This document shows positions 9,212 to 17,427 of a stretch of DNA of 64,000 nucleotides, in pieces (the stretch's first letter is position 1; every line of letters begins with the position of its first letter). A model generated the notes under the pieces. It was given only the letters and a program-made list of their open reading frames with translations, had not been told where the DNA came from and ran no database searches. The DNA lies in assembly GCA_052093225.1 (NCBI GenBank), contig JBQDDG010000017.1, positions 1 through 64,000 of the forward strand. Direction: 5' to 3'. Source of the DNA: JB111 sp052093225. Lineage in GTDB: Bacteria > Actinomycetota > Actinomycetes > Actinomycetales > Actinomycetaceae. Both the position numbers and the translations under genes were made by a program.

Positions 9212-10579
9212 ATGAGCACCACGGACAGCCAGGACGGCCAGGTCGAGCAGCAGGGGCAGCGCGCGGCCGCCCCCGCCGCCGCGGCCGCCGGCACCCGGCT
9301 CGACCCGTGGTTCCAGAGCTACGCCGGCCGCGCGCACCACCTGCGCGCCTCCGAGGTCCGCTCGCTCTTCGCCGTCGCGAACCGGCCCGAGGTCGTCTCC
9401 CTCGCCGGCGGCATGCCGAACATCGAGGACCTCCCCCTCGGCCGTCTCGGTGACATGGTCGCGTCGATCGTCTCCGGGAGCGGCACCCGCGCCCTGCAGT
9501 ACGGCGGCGGCCAGGGCGAGGAGGAGCTGCGCGAGCAGATCGTCGAGGTCATGCGCTACGAGCACCTCCACGCGCACCCCGACGACGTCGTCGTCACCAC
9601 CGGCTCCCAGCAGGCCCTCGACCTCGTCACCGGGATCTTCGTGGACCCGGGCGACGTCGTGGTCGCGGAGGCCCCCGCCTACGTGGGCGCGCTCGGTGTG
9701 TTCCGCAGCTACCAGGCCGACATCGTCCACGTGCCGATGGACGACCACGGGCTCGTGCCCGAGGAGCTCGACCGGGTCCTCGGCGAGCTCGCCCGCGCGG
9801 GGCGCCGGGTCAAGCTGCTCTACACCGTCCCCAACTTCCAGAACCCGGCCGGCGTGACCCTCAGCCTCGAGCGCCGCCCGCGGATCGTCGAGATCGCCCG
9901 CCGGCACGGGGTCCTCATCATGGAGGACAACCCCTACGGCCTGCTCGGCTTCGACTCCGACCCGCTGCCCAGCCTCAAGTCCTACGACCCGGACGCCGTC
10001 GTCTACCTCGGGTCGTTCTCCAAGACCTTCGCTCCCGGCCTGCGCGTCGGCTGGGCGTACGCGCCGCTGGCGGTGCGCGAGAAGCTCGTCCTCGCGGCCG
10101 AGTCCGCGATCCTCTCGCCGTCGGTCATCAACCAGATGATCGTCACCCGGTACCTGCAGGAGTTCGACTGGTACCAGCAGGTCAAGGAGTTCCGCTCGAT
10201 GTACCGCGAGCGCCGCGACGCCATGCTGTCCGCGTTGGGCGAGCACCTGCCCGCGCTGTCCTGGACGGTGCCCGACGGCGGGTTCTTCACCTGGCTCACC
10301 CTCCCCCCGGGCCTCGACGCGAAAGCCATGCTGCCGCGCGCCGTGACCAACCGCGTCGCCTACACCTCCGGCACGGCCTTCTACTCCGACGGCGGGGGCG
10401 CGCAGAACATCCGCCTGTCCTACTGCTTCCCGACGCCCGAACGCATCCGCGAGGGTGTCCGCCGACTCGCCGAGGTGGTCCGCGCCGAGGCGGAGCTCGT
10501 CGAGATGTTCGGGACGGCGTCGGAACGTCCCGCGCCCGGCCGCGGGACGATCGACGTCCCCGGGCCCGACGCCACCTGA
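9212..10579 (+). CDS. PLP-dependent aminotransferase (class I/II, LysN-like)
   Basis: The protein has 455 residues and a fold-type I pyridoxal-phosphate aminotransferase domain from about residue 35. The PLP-binding lysine lies in SFSKTFAPGLRVGW, with NPAGVT and the C-terminal RLSYCFP also visible. It resembles the 2-aminoadipate/multi-substrate aminotransferases related to the catalytic half of MocR proteins, but has no winged-helix N-terminus. ATG 9212 follows the weak site GGAGCAGG. The amino-acid substrate cannot be read from sequence. Placement between trxBA and a D-Ala-D-Ala-ligase-like gene upstream of parB recurs in Actinobacteria, which could fit a role in cell-wall amino acids, but this is only contextual. 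Confidence 0.9.
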   Translation: MSTTDSQDGQVEQQGQRAAAPAAAAAGTRLDPWFQSYAGRAHHLRASEVRSLFAVANRPEVVSLAGGMPNIEDLPLGRLGDMVASIVSGSGTRALQYGGGQGEEELREQIVEVMRYEHLHAHPDDVVVTTGSQQALDLVTGIFVDPGDVVVAEAPAYVGALGVFRSYQADIVHVPMDDHGLVPEELDRVLGELARAGRRVKLLYTVPNFQNPAGVTLSLERRPRIVEIARRHGVLIMEDNPYGLLGFDSDPLPSLKSYDPDAVVYLGSFSKTFAPGLRVGWAYAPLAVREKLVLAAESAILSPSVINQMIVTRYLQEFDWYQQVKEFRSMYRERRDAMLSALGEHLPALSWTVPDGGFFTWLTLPPGLDAKAMLPRAVTNRVAYTSGTAFYSDGGGAQNIRLSYCFPTPERIREGVRRLAEVVRAEAELVEMFGTASERPAPGRGTIDVPGPDAT

Positions 10580-10663
10580 CACCCGCCCGGGCGGGGCACC
10601 CGGGAACCAGCAGCCAACGCCGAGCGGATCTCGAAGCGGGGTCCGAGGAACGAGGAGCACGAG

Positions 10664-11659
10664 ATGGACGACGCGGCAGGCCGAGCAGCCAGTGCGACGA
10701 GCGACGGCGACGACCTCACCGTCGCCGTGGTCTGCGGCGGCCTCACCCACGAGCGGGACGTCTCGATCCGCTCGGGCCGCCGCGTGGGTGGCGCCCTGCG
10801 GGACGCCGGGGCGAAGGTGGAGATCCTCGACCTCGACGGTTCGTTGCTGGAGCGCCTGGGCGAGACCCGGCCCGACGTCGTCTGGCCGGTCGTGCACGGC
10901 GCCGAGGGTGAGGACGGGTCGCTGCAGGACCTGCTCGCCATCCTCGGGCTCCCGTTCGTCGGTTCGACGGCGGGCGGGGCCCGGCTCGCGTCGGACAAGC
11001 CCGTGTCCAAGGCGGTGCTCCGGCACGCGGGTGTGGACACGCCGTCGAGCGTGGCGCTGCCGCAGTCCCTCTTCCGCGAGGTGGGGCCGCGTCGCGTGCT
11101 CGACGCCGTCGTCGAGCGGCTCGGTCTCCCGCTCGCCGTCAAGCCCGCGAGCGGCGGGTCGGCCCTCGGGGTGACGATCGTCGAGGACCGCGCCGAGCTC
11201 CCGGCAGCGATGGTCGCGTGCTTCGCCTACGAGCCGCGCGCGCTCATCGAGCGGGCCGTCGAGGGGGTGGAGGTCGCCGTCTCCGTCGTGGACCTCGGTG
11301 ACGGCCCAGTGGCGCTCCCTCCGGTCGAGATCGTCACCGACGGTCCCTACGACTTCGACGCCCGTTACAACCCTGGGCGTTCCGAGTTCTTCGTCCCGGC
11401 GAGGCTGTCGGCCGACGTCGCGGCCCGGGTTGCCGAGGTGTCCGTGGCCGTCCACCAGGCGCTCGGGCTGCGCGATCTCTCGCGGGTCGACGTCATCGTC
11501 GACGCCGACGGGCGTCCGTGGGTGCTCGACATCAACGTGGCGCCGGGCATGACGGAGACGTCGCTCTTCCCGCAGGCGGCCGCCCAGGGACCGTCGTCGG
11601 CGCAGCAGCTCTACCTCGCGCTCGCGCGCCGCGCCCTCGCGCGCGGCCCGGTCGACTGA
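10664..11659 (+). CDS. D-alanine-D-alanine ligase family protein (ATP-grasp)
   Basis: The protein has 331 residues and the D-Ala-D-Ala ligase fold. An N-terminal subdomain contains VCGGLTHERDVSIRSG and VVHGAEGEDGSLQ. The ATP-grasp domain has VKPASGGSALGV, the metal-binding end VLDINVAPGMTETS and DLSRVDVIVD. Such enzymes join two D-alanines for peptidoglycan, but this origin-proximal paralogue is a second family member in many actinobacteria, so substrate is not certain. ATG 10664 follows GAGGAACGAGGAG. The stop codon lies inside the first copy of an 18-bp tandem repeat. The gene converges with parB. Confidence 0.88.
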   Translation: MDDAAGRAASATSDGDDLTVAVVCGGLTHERDVSIRSGRRVGGALRDAGAKVEILDLDGSLLERLGETRPDVVWPVVHGAEGEDGSLQDLLAILGLPFVGSTAGGARLASDKPVSKAVLRHAGVDTPSSVALPQSLFREVGPRRVLDAVVERLGLPLAVKPASGGSALGVTIVEDRAELPAAMVACFAYEPRALIERAVEGVEVAVSVVDLGDGPVALPPVEIVTDGPYDFDARYNPGRSEFFVPARLSADVAARVAEVSVAVHQALGLRDLSRVDVIVDADGRPWVLDINVAPGMTETSLFPQAAAQGPSSAQQLYLALARRALARGPVD

Positions 11660-11703
11660 CCCGGTCTGGTCGACTGACCCGGTCTGGTCGACCGACGCGG
11701 GCC
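11650..11703. repeat. 18-bp tandem repeat overlapping the ligase stop codon
   Basis: GGTCGACTGACCCGGTCT occurs at 11650 and 11668 without mismatch, with diverged copies at 11686 and 11704. Copy 1 contains the ligase stop TGA, so the expansion repeats the gene's last codons and stop downstream. Confidence 0.85.
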
Positions 11704-11796
11704 GGTCCACCAGCGCAGACGGTTCGCCCAGCCTGCGCCCCCACTGCTCGTCTCCTCGACGGCCGGGTCCAGGAGGGCCCGCTTCCGGTGGCCCAG

Positions 11797-13074
11797 CTAC
11801 TCGTCGGCCACCTGTTCACCCGGCACGAGGGTCGCGAGGATCCGGTCGAGGTCCTCCACCGAGGCGAAGTCGACGGTCAGCCGTCCCTTGCGCTGGCCCA
11901 TGGCCACCTTGACGCGTGTGTCGAGACGGTCGGAGAGCCTGGTCGCGAGCCTGTCGAGCTGTTCGGCGTGCGCGGCCGGCGCCCGTCGACGCCGTAGCTC
12001 GGGTCGGCTCGGGCCCTCGCCCATCGCGACCGCCTCCTCCGTGGCCCGCACGGAGAGGCCCTCGGCCACGATCCGCTGCGCGAGCCGCTCCATCGCCGCG
12101 CCGTCCTCGAGGCCGAGGAGCGCGCGGGCGTGGCCCGCGGACAGTACGCCCGCCGCGACGCGGCGCTGCACGAGCGCCGGGAGCTTGAGCAACCGGAGCG
12201 TGTTGGAGATCTGGGGACGGGAGCGTGCGATGCGCCTGGCCAGCTCGTCATGCGTGCCGCCGAAGTCGTCCAGGAGCTGCTGGTAGGCCGCCGCCTCCTC
12301 CAGGGGGTTGAGCTGTGCGCGGTGAAGGTTCTCCAGGAGCGCGTCCCGCAGTAGGTCCGTGTCGTCGGTCTCCCGGATGACCGCGGGGATGGCCTCCAGG
12401 GCGGCCTGCCGAGAGGCCCGGAGTCGACGCTCACCCATGACGAGCTCGTACCGCACCACGTCGTCGAGGCGCGGGTCGTCCTCGGCCAGGGGCCGCACGA
12501 CGACCGGCTGCAGGACGCCGAGCTCGCGGATCGACGCGGCGAGCTCGTCGAGGTCGTCCTCGTCGAAGACCTGGCGGGGTTGACGTGCGTTCGCGACGAT
12601 CGACCCGACCGGGACCTCGGCGTAGGTGGCTCCCGGAACGGGACGGAGTCCCTCGTCCATCAACCCGTCCACCTCGGTCGGGGTGCTCTCCGGGACTGAC
12701 GCCGGACGCCGCGACGAAGGCGGGGCCGCAGACCCCGCCGTTTCTGCGGCGTCGACGGTCGCGTGCGGTGCCGCACCGATTCCGGCCGACGGCGCCACCG
12801 GCTCGGCAACAGACGCCTCCCGGGATGCCTCGAGAGCCTCGTCGGAGCTGCTCGCTCCTGCCGAACCACCGAGGACGGGGCCGGGGTCCGCGGTCGGCGA
12901 TACGGACGGAGTTGTTTCAATCGGATCTATGACCTGCGCTGATGACGGTTCCTTCTCGCCTGGATTGCCTTCGAAGAAGATGTCCGACGCACGGCTCGGA
13001 CGCTTGCCGCCCGGGGGTGCCGTCGGGATCAGAGCACCGATGCCCCGTCCCAACCCACGACGCTTCTCAGCCAT
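11797..13074 (-). CDS. parB: Chromosome-partitioning protein ParB
   Basis: The protein has 425 residues. It begins RRGLGRGIGALIP, the N-terminal segment that contacts ParA, followed by a disordered linker of ~130 residues. The ParB/Srx CTP-binding domain starts at YAEVPVGSIVANARQPR and contains VMGERRLRASR. A helix-turn-helix region (HDELARRIARSRPQISNTLR) reads parS, and the C-terminal dimerisation domain ends near residue 425. ParB loads on parS, spreads as a CTP-dependent clamp and recruits SMC and ParA to segregate origins. It starts three bases after the parA stop and so is in its operon. Seven parS-like sites lie just upstream of parA. Confidence 0.97.
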   Translation of the reverse strand: MAEKRRGLGRGIGALIPTAPPGGKRPSRASDIFFEGNPGEKEPSSAQVIDPIETTPSVSPTADPGPVLGGSAGASSSDEALEASREASVAEPVAPSAGIGAAPHATVDAAETAGSAAPPSSRRPASVPESTPTEVDGLMDEGLRPVPGATYAEVPVGSIVANARQPRQVFDEDDLDELAASIRELGVLQPVVVRPLAEDDPRLDDVVRYELVMGERRLRASRQAALEAIPAVIRETDDTDLLRDALLENLHRAQLNPLEEAAAYQQLLDDFGGTHDELARRIARSRPQISNTLRLLKLPALVQRRVAAGVLSAGHARALLGLEDGAAMERLAQRIVAEGLSVRATEEAVAMGEGPSRPELRRRRAPAAHAEQLDRLATRLSDRLDTRVKVAMGQRKGRLTVDFASVEDLDRILATLVPGEQVADE

Positions 13075-13077
13075 GCC

Positions 13078-14073
13078 CTACTCCTTCACGGCTGCGCCGC
13101 GCACAGCCATCTCGAGCGCCGCCTCACGGTAGGTGAGCGCTCCCGACGACGTCGGGTCGTACGTGATGATCGTCTGGCCGAAGCTCGGGGCCTCGGAGAT
13201 CCGCACAGACCGTGGGATCGCCGTGTCGAGCACCTGATCCGGGAAGTGCGTGCGGACCTCGTCCGCGACCTCCCGGGAGAGGTTCGTACGCTTGTCGAAC
13301 ATCGTCAGCAAGATCGTCGAGACCTCGAGGTCAGGGTTGAGGTGCTCGGTGATGAGTCCGATGCTGCGGACCAGCTGTGTCAGCCCCTCCAGCGCGTAGT
13401 ACTCGCACTGGATCGGGATGAGCACCTCGCGTGCGGCGACGAAAGCGTTGATCGTCAGCAGGCCGAGGCTCGGCGGGCAGTCGATGAGGACGTAGTCGTA
13501 GTCCGGTTCTCCGGCTGCCCGACGCTGCTGAACGAAGTCAGCCAGCGCGTCGACCAGGCGATTCTCTCGATTCTCCTCGGAGACGAGCTCGATCTCGGCA
13601 CCCGACAGGTCGATGGTCGACGGGATGACATCCACTCCAGGAAGCAGCTGCGCGGGCACGACCACGTCTCCGAACGTCAGCTCGCCCATGAGTACGTCGT
13701 AGAGCGACGGGGTGCCGGCGACATGCTCGGCACCGAGCGCGGTCGAGGCGTTCCCCTGCGGGTCGTTGTCGATGACGAGCACGCGCAGGCCGCCCTCAGC
13801 GAGTGCCGCTGCAAGATTCACGCTCGTCGTGGTCTTTCCGACGCCACCCTTCTGGTTGGCGACCGTAATCGTCCGCATAACAGTGGGATGAGGCATGTTT
13901 TTGCCGAAGAGCCGGCTGCGTCGTGCTGCCTGTTCCGCGAGCTCCTGTGCGAGTGGGGTCGTGTCATCCCCGTCATAGGTAGGGCTGGAGAGCGCATCGT
14001 CCTGGTCGTCCTCGGGCGCTGCCACGTATGACGAGCTGTCATCGCGTGTCGAGCTGGCTCTGTCGTCGGCCAT
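13078..14073 (-). CDS. parA: Chromosome-partitioning ATPase ParA
   Basis: The protein has 331 residues. A ~65-residue acidic N-terminal extension precedes the ParA/MinD ATPase, whose deviant Walker A KGGVGKTT is at residues 75-82; IDNDPQGN and VLIDCPPSLGLL are also visible. ParA dimers bind DNA nonspecifically and, stimulated by ParB, move origins to the cell poles. ATG 14073 is preferred over an upstream TTG at 14088 because GGAGA sits eight bases upstream of it. The gene is separated from rsmG by a 1.6-kb parS island and an arsR gene, whereas rsmG-parA-parB are adjacent in most actinobacteria. Confidence 0.97.
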   Translation of the reverse strand: MADDRASSTRDDSSSYVAAPEDDQDDALSSPTYDGDDTTPLAQELAEQAARRSRLFGKNMPHPTVMRTITVANQKGGVGKTTTSVNLAAALAEGGLRVLVIDNDPQGNASTALGAEHVAGTPSLYDVLMGELTFGDVVVPAQLLPGVDVIPSTIDLSGAEIELVSEENRENRLVDALADFVQQRRAAGEPDYDYVLIDCPPSLGLLTINAFVAAREVLIPIQCEYYALEGLTQLVRSIGLITEHLNPDLEVSTILLTMFDKRTNLSREVADEVRTHFPDQVLDTAIPRSVRISEAPSFGQTIITYDPTSSGALTYREAALEMAVRGAAVKE

Positions 14074-14185
14074 GCGAGTGATCTCCAAAGGTGGGAAGTT
14101 GACGTTCTGAGTCTAAGCCACCGTCGCGCGTCGCTTGGATCAGACATCTGCTTCGACACAGCTGCCATGGGGCCATGACGTGGAA

Positions 14186-14201
14186 GGATTCACGTGGAAC
14201 A
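14186..14201. promoter_or_regulatory. parS site 1
   Basis: GGATTCACGTGGAACA matches the actinobacterial parS consensus TGTTTCACGTGGAACA at 14 of 16 positions. It lies about 110 bp upstream of parA. Confidence 0.8.
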
Positions 14202-14497
14202 GAGCGTCGTCTGACGCCCCCCAAGAAGCTGTATGGACAGGCTGTGAAGCGACGTACGCGTCCGGCCGTCACCTCACGCCGGATATCCAGCTGAGCTGAT
14301 GCGCCACGAACCTTCTCCCCGAAGCAAGCCAACCACGGGTGCATGTGTCGTTCAGCCGGGGGGCCCGCCACAGTGCACTTTCCTCCGTCGTCATGTTGCG
14401 CGGTGGACTGGTAGGTCGTGTCCGTTGCCAACGTGTCCGTGTGCCGGCTTTGGGTCGTTGTTGAGCCCCGACCGTTCCTACTTTCAAGCGGTGACTG

Positions 14498-14513
14498 TGT
14501 TTCACGTGGATCG
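14498..14513. promoter_or_regulatory. parS site 2
   Basis: TGTTTCACGTGGATCG keeps the first 13 bases of the consensus; its right half-site has two mismatches, so binding may be weaker. Confidence 0.75.
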
Positions 14514-14572
14514 TGCGTGCGCTTGACGCTTGAAGGTTTGTCGGTCCGAGTACGACGAATCTATGCGATGAC

Positions 14573-14588
14573 GGTTCCACGTGGAACC
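14573..14588. promoter_or_regulatory. parS site 3
   Basis: GGTTCCACGTGGAACC is a perfect 16-bp palindrome with the parS core TTCCACGTGGAA. Confidence 0.88.
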
Positions 14589-14800
14589 ACGCGACCCAGG
14601 AGCACCCAAGCTCGCCCGTCGACACGCGATGCAGTTGTGCGACTCAGCTGCCGATTGCTGCCGCATCACGTGTCGGGTCCAGCGTGCTGCTTCTGTGGGG
14701 GCACGCGAAGGAGGCGGATCGATGCTTAGCGCCCGTCCGCGCCGGACATTGCCAGATGCTCCAGCTCGACGCACATGACTGCTGCTCTTGTGCGTCTCAC

Positions 14801-14816
14801 TGTTTCACGTGGAACT
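14801..14816. promoter_or_regulatory. parS site 4
   Basis: TGTTTCACGTGGAACT matches the consensus at 15 of 16 positions. Confidence 0.92.
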
Positions 14817-14930
14817 GCAGAAGCCCGAAAGATGTACCAGCGCGCTCGGCTCGGAGCTATCACGAACGTCCTCGTGCGATCGTGCGGCGCTGCATGACGA
14901 CGCGGTTTCGGCCGGGTTTGCGCACTGTGT

Positions 14931-14946
14931 CGTTCCACGTGGAACT
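14931..14946. promoter_or_regulatory. parS site 5
   Basis: CGTTCCACGTGGAACT has the palindromic core GTTCCACGTGGAAC intact. Confidence 0.88.
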
Positions 14947-15015
14947 ATCGCGCCCGCTGTCTAGAGATGTCACGCCCCGCTGGGCGCGGAATTGAGTCGT
15001 CCTCACGTCATTGTT

Positions 15016-15031
15016 CGTTCCACGTGAAACG
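15016..15031. promoter_or_regulatory. parS site 6
   Basis: CGTTCCACGTGAAACG is the consensus in reverse orientation (reverse complement CGTTTCACGTGGAACG). Confidence 0.9.
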
Positions 15032-15204
15032 GCACCCACAAGAGGTGCGCAGCCCGTCACCGACGCAGGCGCGTCCTCACACCCACCGGACCGGGCGGAC
15101 AGGCGCTCGCCTTACCGCATGGCTATCCGATTGCGCCACGACGACCGCCGGCACGCCAATTGCAGTTGCACATTCCAACCCTGGACGAGTGCTCTCACCG
15201 GCCC

Positions 15205-15220
15205 TGTTTCACGTGGAACA
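15205..15220. promoter_or_regulatory. parS site 7 (perfect)
   Basis: TGTTTCACGTGGAACA is an exact match to the 16-bp actinobacterial parS consensus. Confidence 0.95.
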
Positions 15221-15680
15221 CGACCACGCCTACGTTCACCACAGTCGTTCACCACCCGAAAGGAGCCCGGTCTGCACGGATGAAGCTCCGTCTCCCTTCC
15301 AATCGGTTCACGCCGTGAAGCCGTCCAGCAGCGGCCAACGCCGACGCTCTCGCACCCCAGCCCGCGCGCGCTCGAACTCGGGCCCGAGCCCAAGTTCAAG
15401 TCCGGACCTGGACCTGGACCTGGACCTGACCCGAACCCGGACCCGGTCCCAGACCCGTGGACGCTCGGCCCTCGATCGGGAACTGAGGGAGCCACCTGAC
15501 CCACGCACTGTGCGGCCACGCGTTCGGCATCTAGCCGGCGGGCGACATCGGACTGACAATGGATCCAACTGGAGTACGGGTACTCGAGCCCAGACGCCTG
15601 TCTGCATCCCGGTCATGCGCCGCACGACCGCACCGAACGAACACCCACAGCCAGGGCTCACTCTGCATCCGATACATGGC

Positions 15681-15716
15681 CACAGTCATATATACCTCGC
15701 TTGCTATACTCGCTCC
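15681..15716 (+). promoter_or_regulatory. Promoter/operator of arsR, probably leaderless
   Basis: A -10 hexamer TATACT at 15705-15710 ends six bases before the GTG start at 15717, so transcription would begin at or next to the start codon and the mRNA would be leaderless. An AT-rich stretch (CATATATACC, 15687-15696) lies just upstream. It contrasts with the GC-rich surroundings and may contain the autoregulatory operator typical of ArsR-family genes. Confidence 0.6.
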
Positions 15717-16022
15717 GTGCTCACCACGGTTCTTGCTGCGCTCAGCGACCCGACGAGACGCGCCATCCTCGACGTGCTCGGCCACGAGGAGCGCGCGGTG
15801 GGGGACATCGTGACCGCGCTCGGGCTGGGACAACCTGCAGTGTCGCGGCATCTCAAGCTGTTGCGCGAGGCGGGACTCGTCCACGTGCGCCCGGACGCTC
15901 AACGTCGTCTCTACTCCGTGTGCCTGGATGCGTTCGAGGACCTCGCGCAGTGGATCGCGAACCTCACCGCACCGCACCCGCGCACCACCCGGTCATCGAA
16001 CGTCAGTTCGACACTGGACTAG
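15717..16022 (+). CDS. ArsR-family winged-helix transcriptional regulator
   Basis: The protein has 101 residues, the usual ArsR/SmtB size. It begins VLTTVLAALSDPTRRAILD and has the recognition helix region LGLGQPAVSRHLKLLREAGL, then the wing VRPDAQRRLYSV. No cysteine or histidine cluster of a metal sensor is visible, so it resembles the metal-independent ArsR proteins. GTG 15717 has no ribosome-binding site but lies six bases after a clear -10 box. It stands alone between the parS island and rsmG, converging on rsmG with a three-base gap. Targets other than its own promoter cannot be inferred. Confidence 0.85.
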   Translation: MLTTVLAALSDPTRRAILDVLGHEERAVGDIVTALGLGQPAVSRHLKLLREAGLVHVRPDAQRRLYSVCLDAFEDLAQWIANLTAPHPRTTRSSNVSSTLD

Positions 16023-16025
16023 ATG

Positions 16026-16706
16026 TCACCGCTTATGCACCACGACGACCGTCGCGGTCTCTCCACCAGGTACCGGCGCGACGGTCTCGATCCGCGTCTC
16101 TGCGGCCCCGAGCTTCGTCAGTGCCTTTCGCGCCTTGGCCACCTCGTCCGGGGCCCGCTCACCCTTGAGCGCCACGAGACGACCGCCGCCAGAGACCAGC
16201 GGCATCGTCCACCGAGCAAGCTTGTCGAGCGCGGCCACGGCGCGGGCCGTCACCACCTCGGCCTTGAGGACGCCGTGCAGCTCCTCGGCACGTGCACGGT
16301 GGATCGTCACGTTGTCGAGCCCCAGCTCCTCGACCACGTCGGACAGCCAGTCGACGCGTCGTTCCATGGGTTCGACCAGATGGACCTCGGCGTCCGGACG
16401 CATCATGGCGACGACGATGCCCGGGAAACCGGCTCCCGAGCCCACGTCGACGACGGCGTCCGCCTCACCGACGAAGGGGACGACGGCTGCCGAGTTGACG
16501 ATGTGCCGGCTCCACAGCCGGGGCAGCTCTCGTGGACCGATCAGCCCGCGGAGCTCGCCCTCCTCGGCAAGCATCCGGGCGAAGTGACGGGCGGGCGCCC
16601 AGGCGAGGTCGAAGAGCTCGGCGACGCCGGGGCCCGGGACCTCGACGTCCGCCTCGGGCCCCGTCTCGCCGTCCTCGGACCGGTCGGGTACGCCGTCCAC
16701 AGACAT
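16026..16706 (-). CDS. rsmG: 16S rRNA (guanine-527-N7)-methyltransferase RsmG
   Basis: The protein has 226 residues and is a class I SAM-dependent methyltransferase of the GidB family. It contains LWSRHIVNSAAV, the SAM-binding VVDVGSGAGFPGIVVAM and LVEPMERRVDWL, and a C-terminal LKGERAPDE. It methylates G527 of 16S rRNA in the streptomycin-binding region; loss of RsmG gives low-level streptomycin resistance in other bacteria. It starts at ATG 16706, four bases after the jag stop, as part of the rpmH-rnpA-yidD-yidC-jag-rsmG unit. The first ~25 residues are an acidic extension. Confidence 0.96.
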   Translation of the reverse strand: MSVDGVPDRSEDGETGPEADVEVPGPGVAELFDLAWAPARHFARMLAEEGELRGLIGPRELPRLWSRHIVNSAAVVPFVGEADAVVDVGSGAGFPGIVVAMMRPDAEVHLVEPMERRVDWLSDVVEELGLDNVTIHRARAEELHGVLKAEVVTARAVAALDKLARWTMPLVSGGGRLVALKGERAPDEVAKARKALTKLGAAETRIETVAPVPGGETATVVVVHKR

Positions 16707-16710
16707 CTCG

Positions 16711-17331
16711 TCAGGCGGTCCGGATGACGACGTGCCGGCGAGGCTCGACCCCCTCGGAGTCCGACACGAGGCCGGCGGCCGAGACCGCGTCGTGCACGAC
16801 CTTGCGCTCGAACGGGTTCATGGGGTCGAGCGCAACATCCTCGCCGGAGGACCTCACCCTCTCGATCGCCTCCTCCGCGAGCGCCGTCAGCGTGGAGCGC
16901 CGGCGGTCGCGGTAGCCCGCGATGTCGACCATGATCCGGGAGCGGTCGCCCAGCTTGGCCTGTACGGCGAGCCTGGTGAGCTCCTGGACGGCGTCGAGCA
17001 CCTTGCCGTCCTCGCCGACGAGGCGCCCGAGGTAACGGTCGCCGTCCTCCTCGGACACGATGGACACCGACGCGCGCCCGTGGTCGACCTCGATGTCGAT
17101 GTCACCGTCGAGGTCCGCGATGTCGAGGAGCTCCTCGAGGTAGTCGGCGGCCACGTCGCCCTCCTCCTCGAGCCGGGTGACCTTCGCGGAGGACGTTCCG
17201 TCCCCGCTGGTCGTCGTCGAGGTCTCCTCGCCCGTGGAGGGGGCCTCCGGGGCCGGCTCGGCCCCGGTCACGTCGTCGGTCCCGGCCACGGGGGTCGTCG
17301 ACTCATCGTCGGTCGTCAGGTCGTCGGTCAC
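16711..17331 (-). CDS. jag: Jag/KhpB-type RNA-binding protein (KH-R3H)
   Basis: The protein has 206 residues. An acidic, Thr/Ser-rich N-terminal ~55 residues is followed by a KH-type domain containing YLGRLVGEDGKVLDAVQELTR, and a C-terminal R3H domain (RRRSTLTALAEEAIERV through MNPFERKVVHDAV). This protein binds RNA with KhpA and influences cell division and elongation in other Gram-positives. The start is GTG 17331, with AAGGAG upstream. It follows yidC by 96 bases and precedes rsmG by four. The N-terminal Jag_N domain of firmicute homologues is missing, as usual in Actinobacteria. Confidence 0.93.
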   Translation of the reverse strand: MTDDLTTDDESTTPVAGTDDVTGAEPAPEAPSTGEETSTTTSGDGTSSAKVTRLEEEGDVAADYLEELLDIADLDGDIDIEVDHGRASVSIVSEEDGDRYLGRLVGEDGKVLDAVQELTRLAVQAKLGDRSRIMVDIAGYRDRRRSTLTALAEEAIERVRSSGEDVALDPMNPFERKVVHDAVSAAGLVSDSEGVEPRRHVVIRTA

Positions 17332-17427
17332 GGTGTGCTCCTTGCGGTCATCGCCCGTGCTGGGCGCGGTTCGTGCGCGGGCCGCCGGGCGAGGGGTGGG
17401 ACTCGCGGGGCCGCGTGCGGATCGGTC

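Larger units (their letters stand above)
14074..15716. other. Noncoding parS island between parA and arsR
   Basis: About 1.64 kb without a credible gene: short ORFs here lack ribosome-binding sites and recognisable domains, and base composition is visibly less GC-rich than the flanking genes. It holds seven parS-like palindromes (listed separately) at irregular spacing of roughly 75-315 bp. It also has a (GGACCT)4 microsatellite at 15404-15427 followed by related CCCGAA/CCCGGA hexamers. The parA promoter must lie near its left end and the arsR promoter at its right end. The island is the presumed ParB-loading centromere of the chromosome. Confidence 0.85.

Noticed and set aside
15404..15427. 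GGACCT microsatellite as a regulatory repeat
   Set aside because: Four copies in noncoding DNA without a nearby promoter; simple slippage is sufficient.
14967..15716. Coding region upstream of arsR in the same frame
   Set aside because: No domain content, it contains a parS site and a microsatellite, and the ArsR family start is at 15717.
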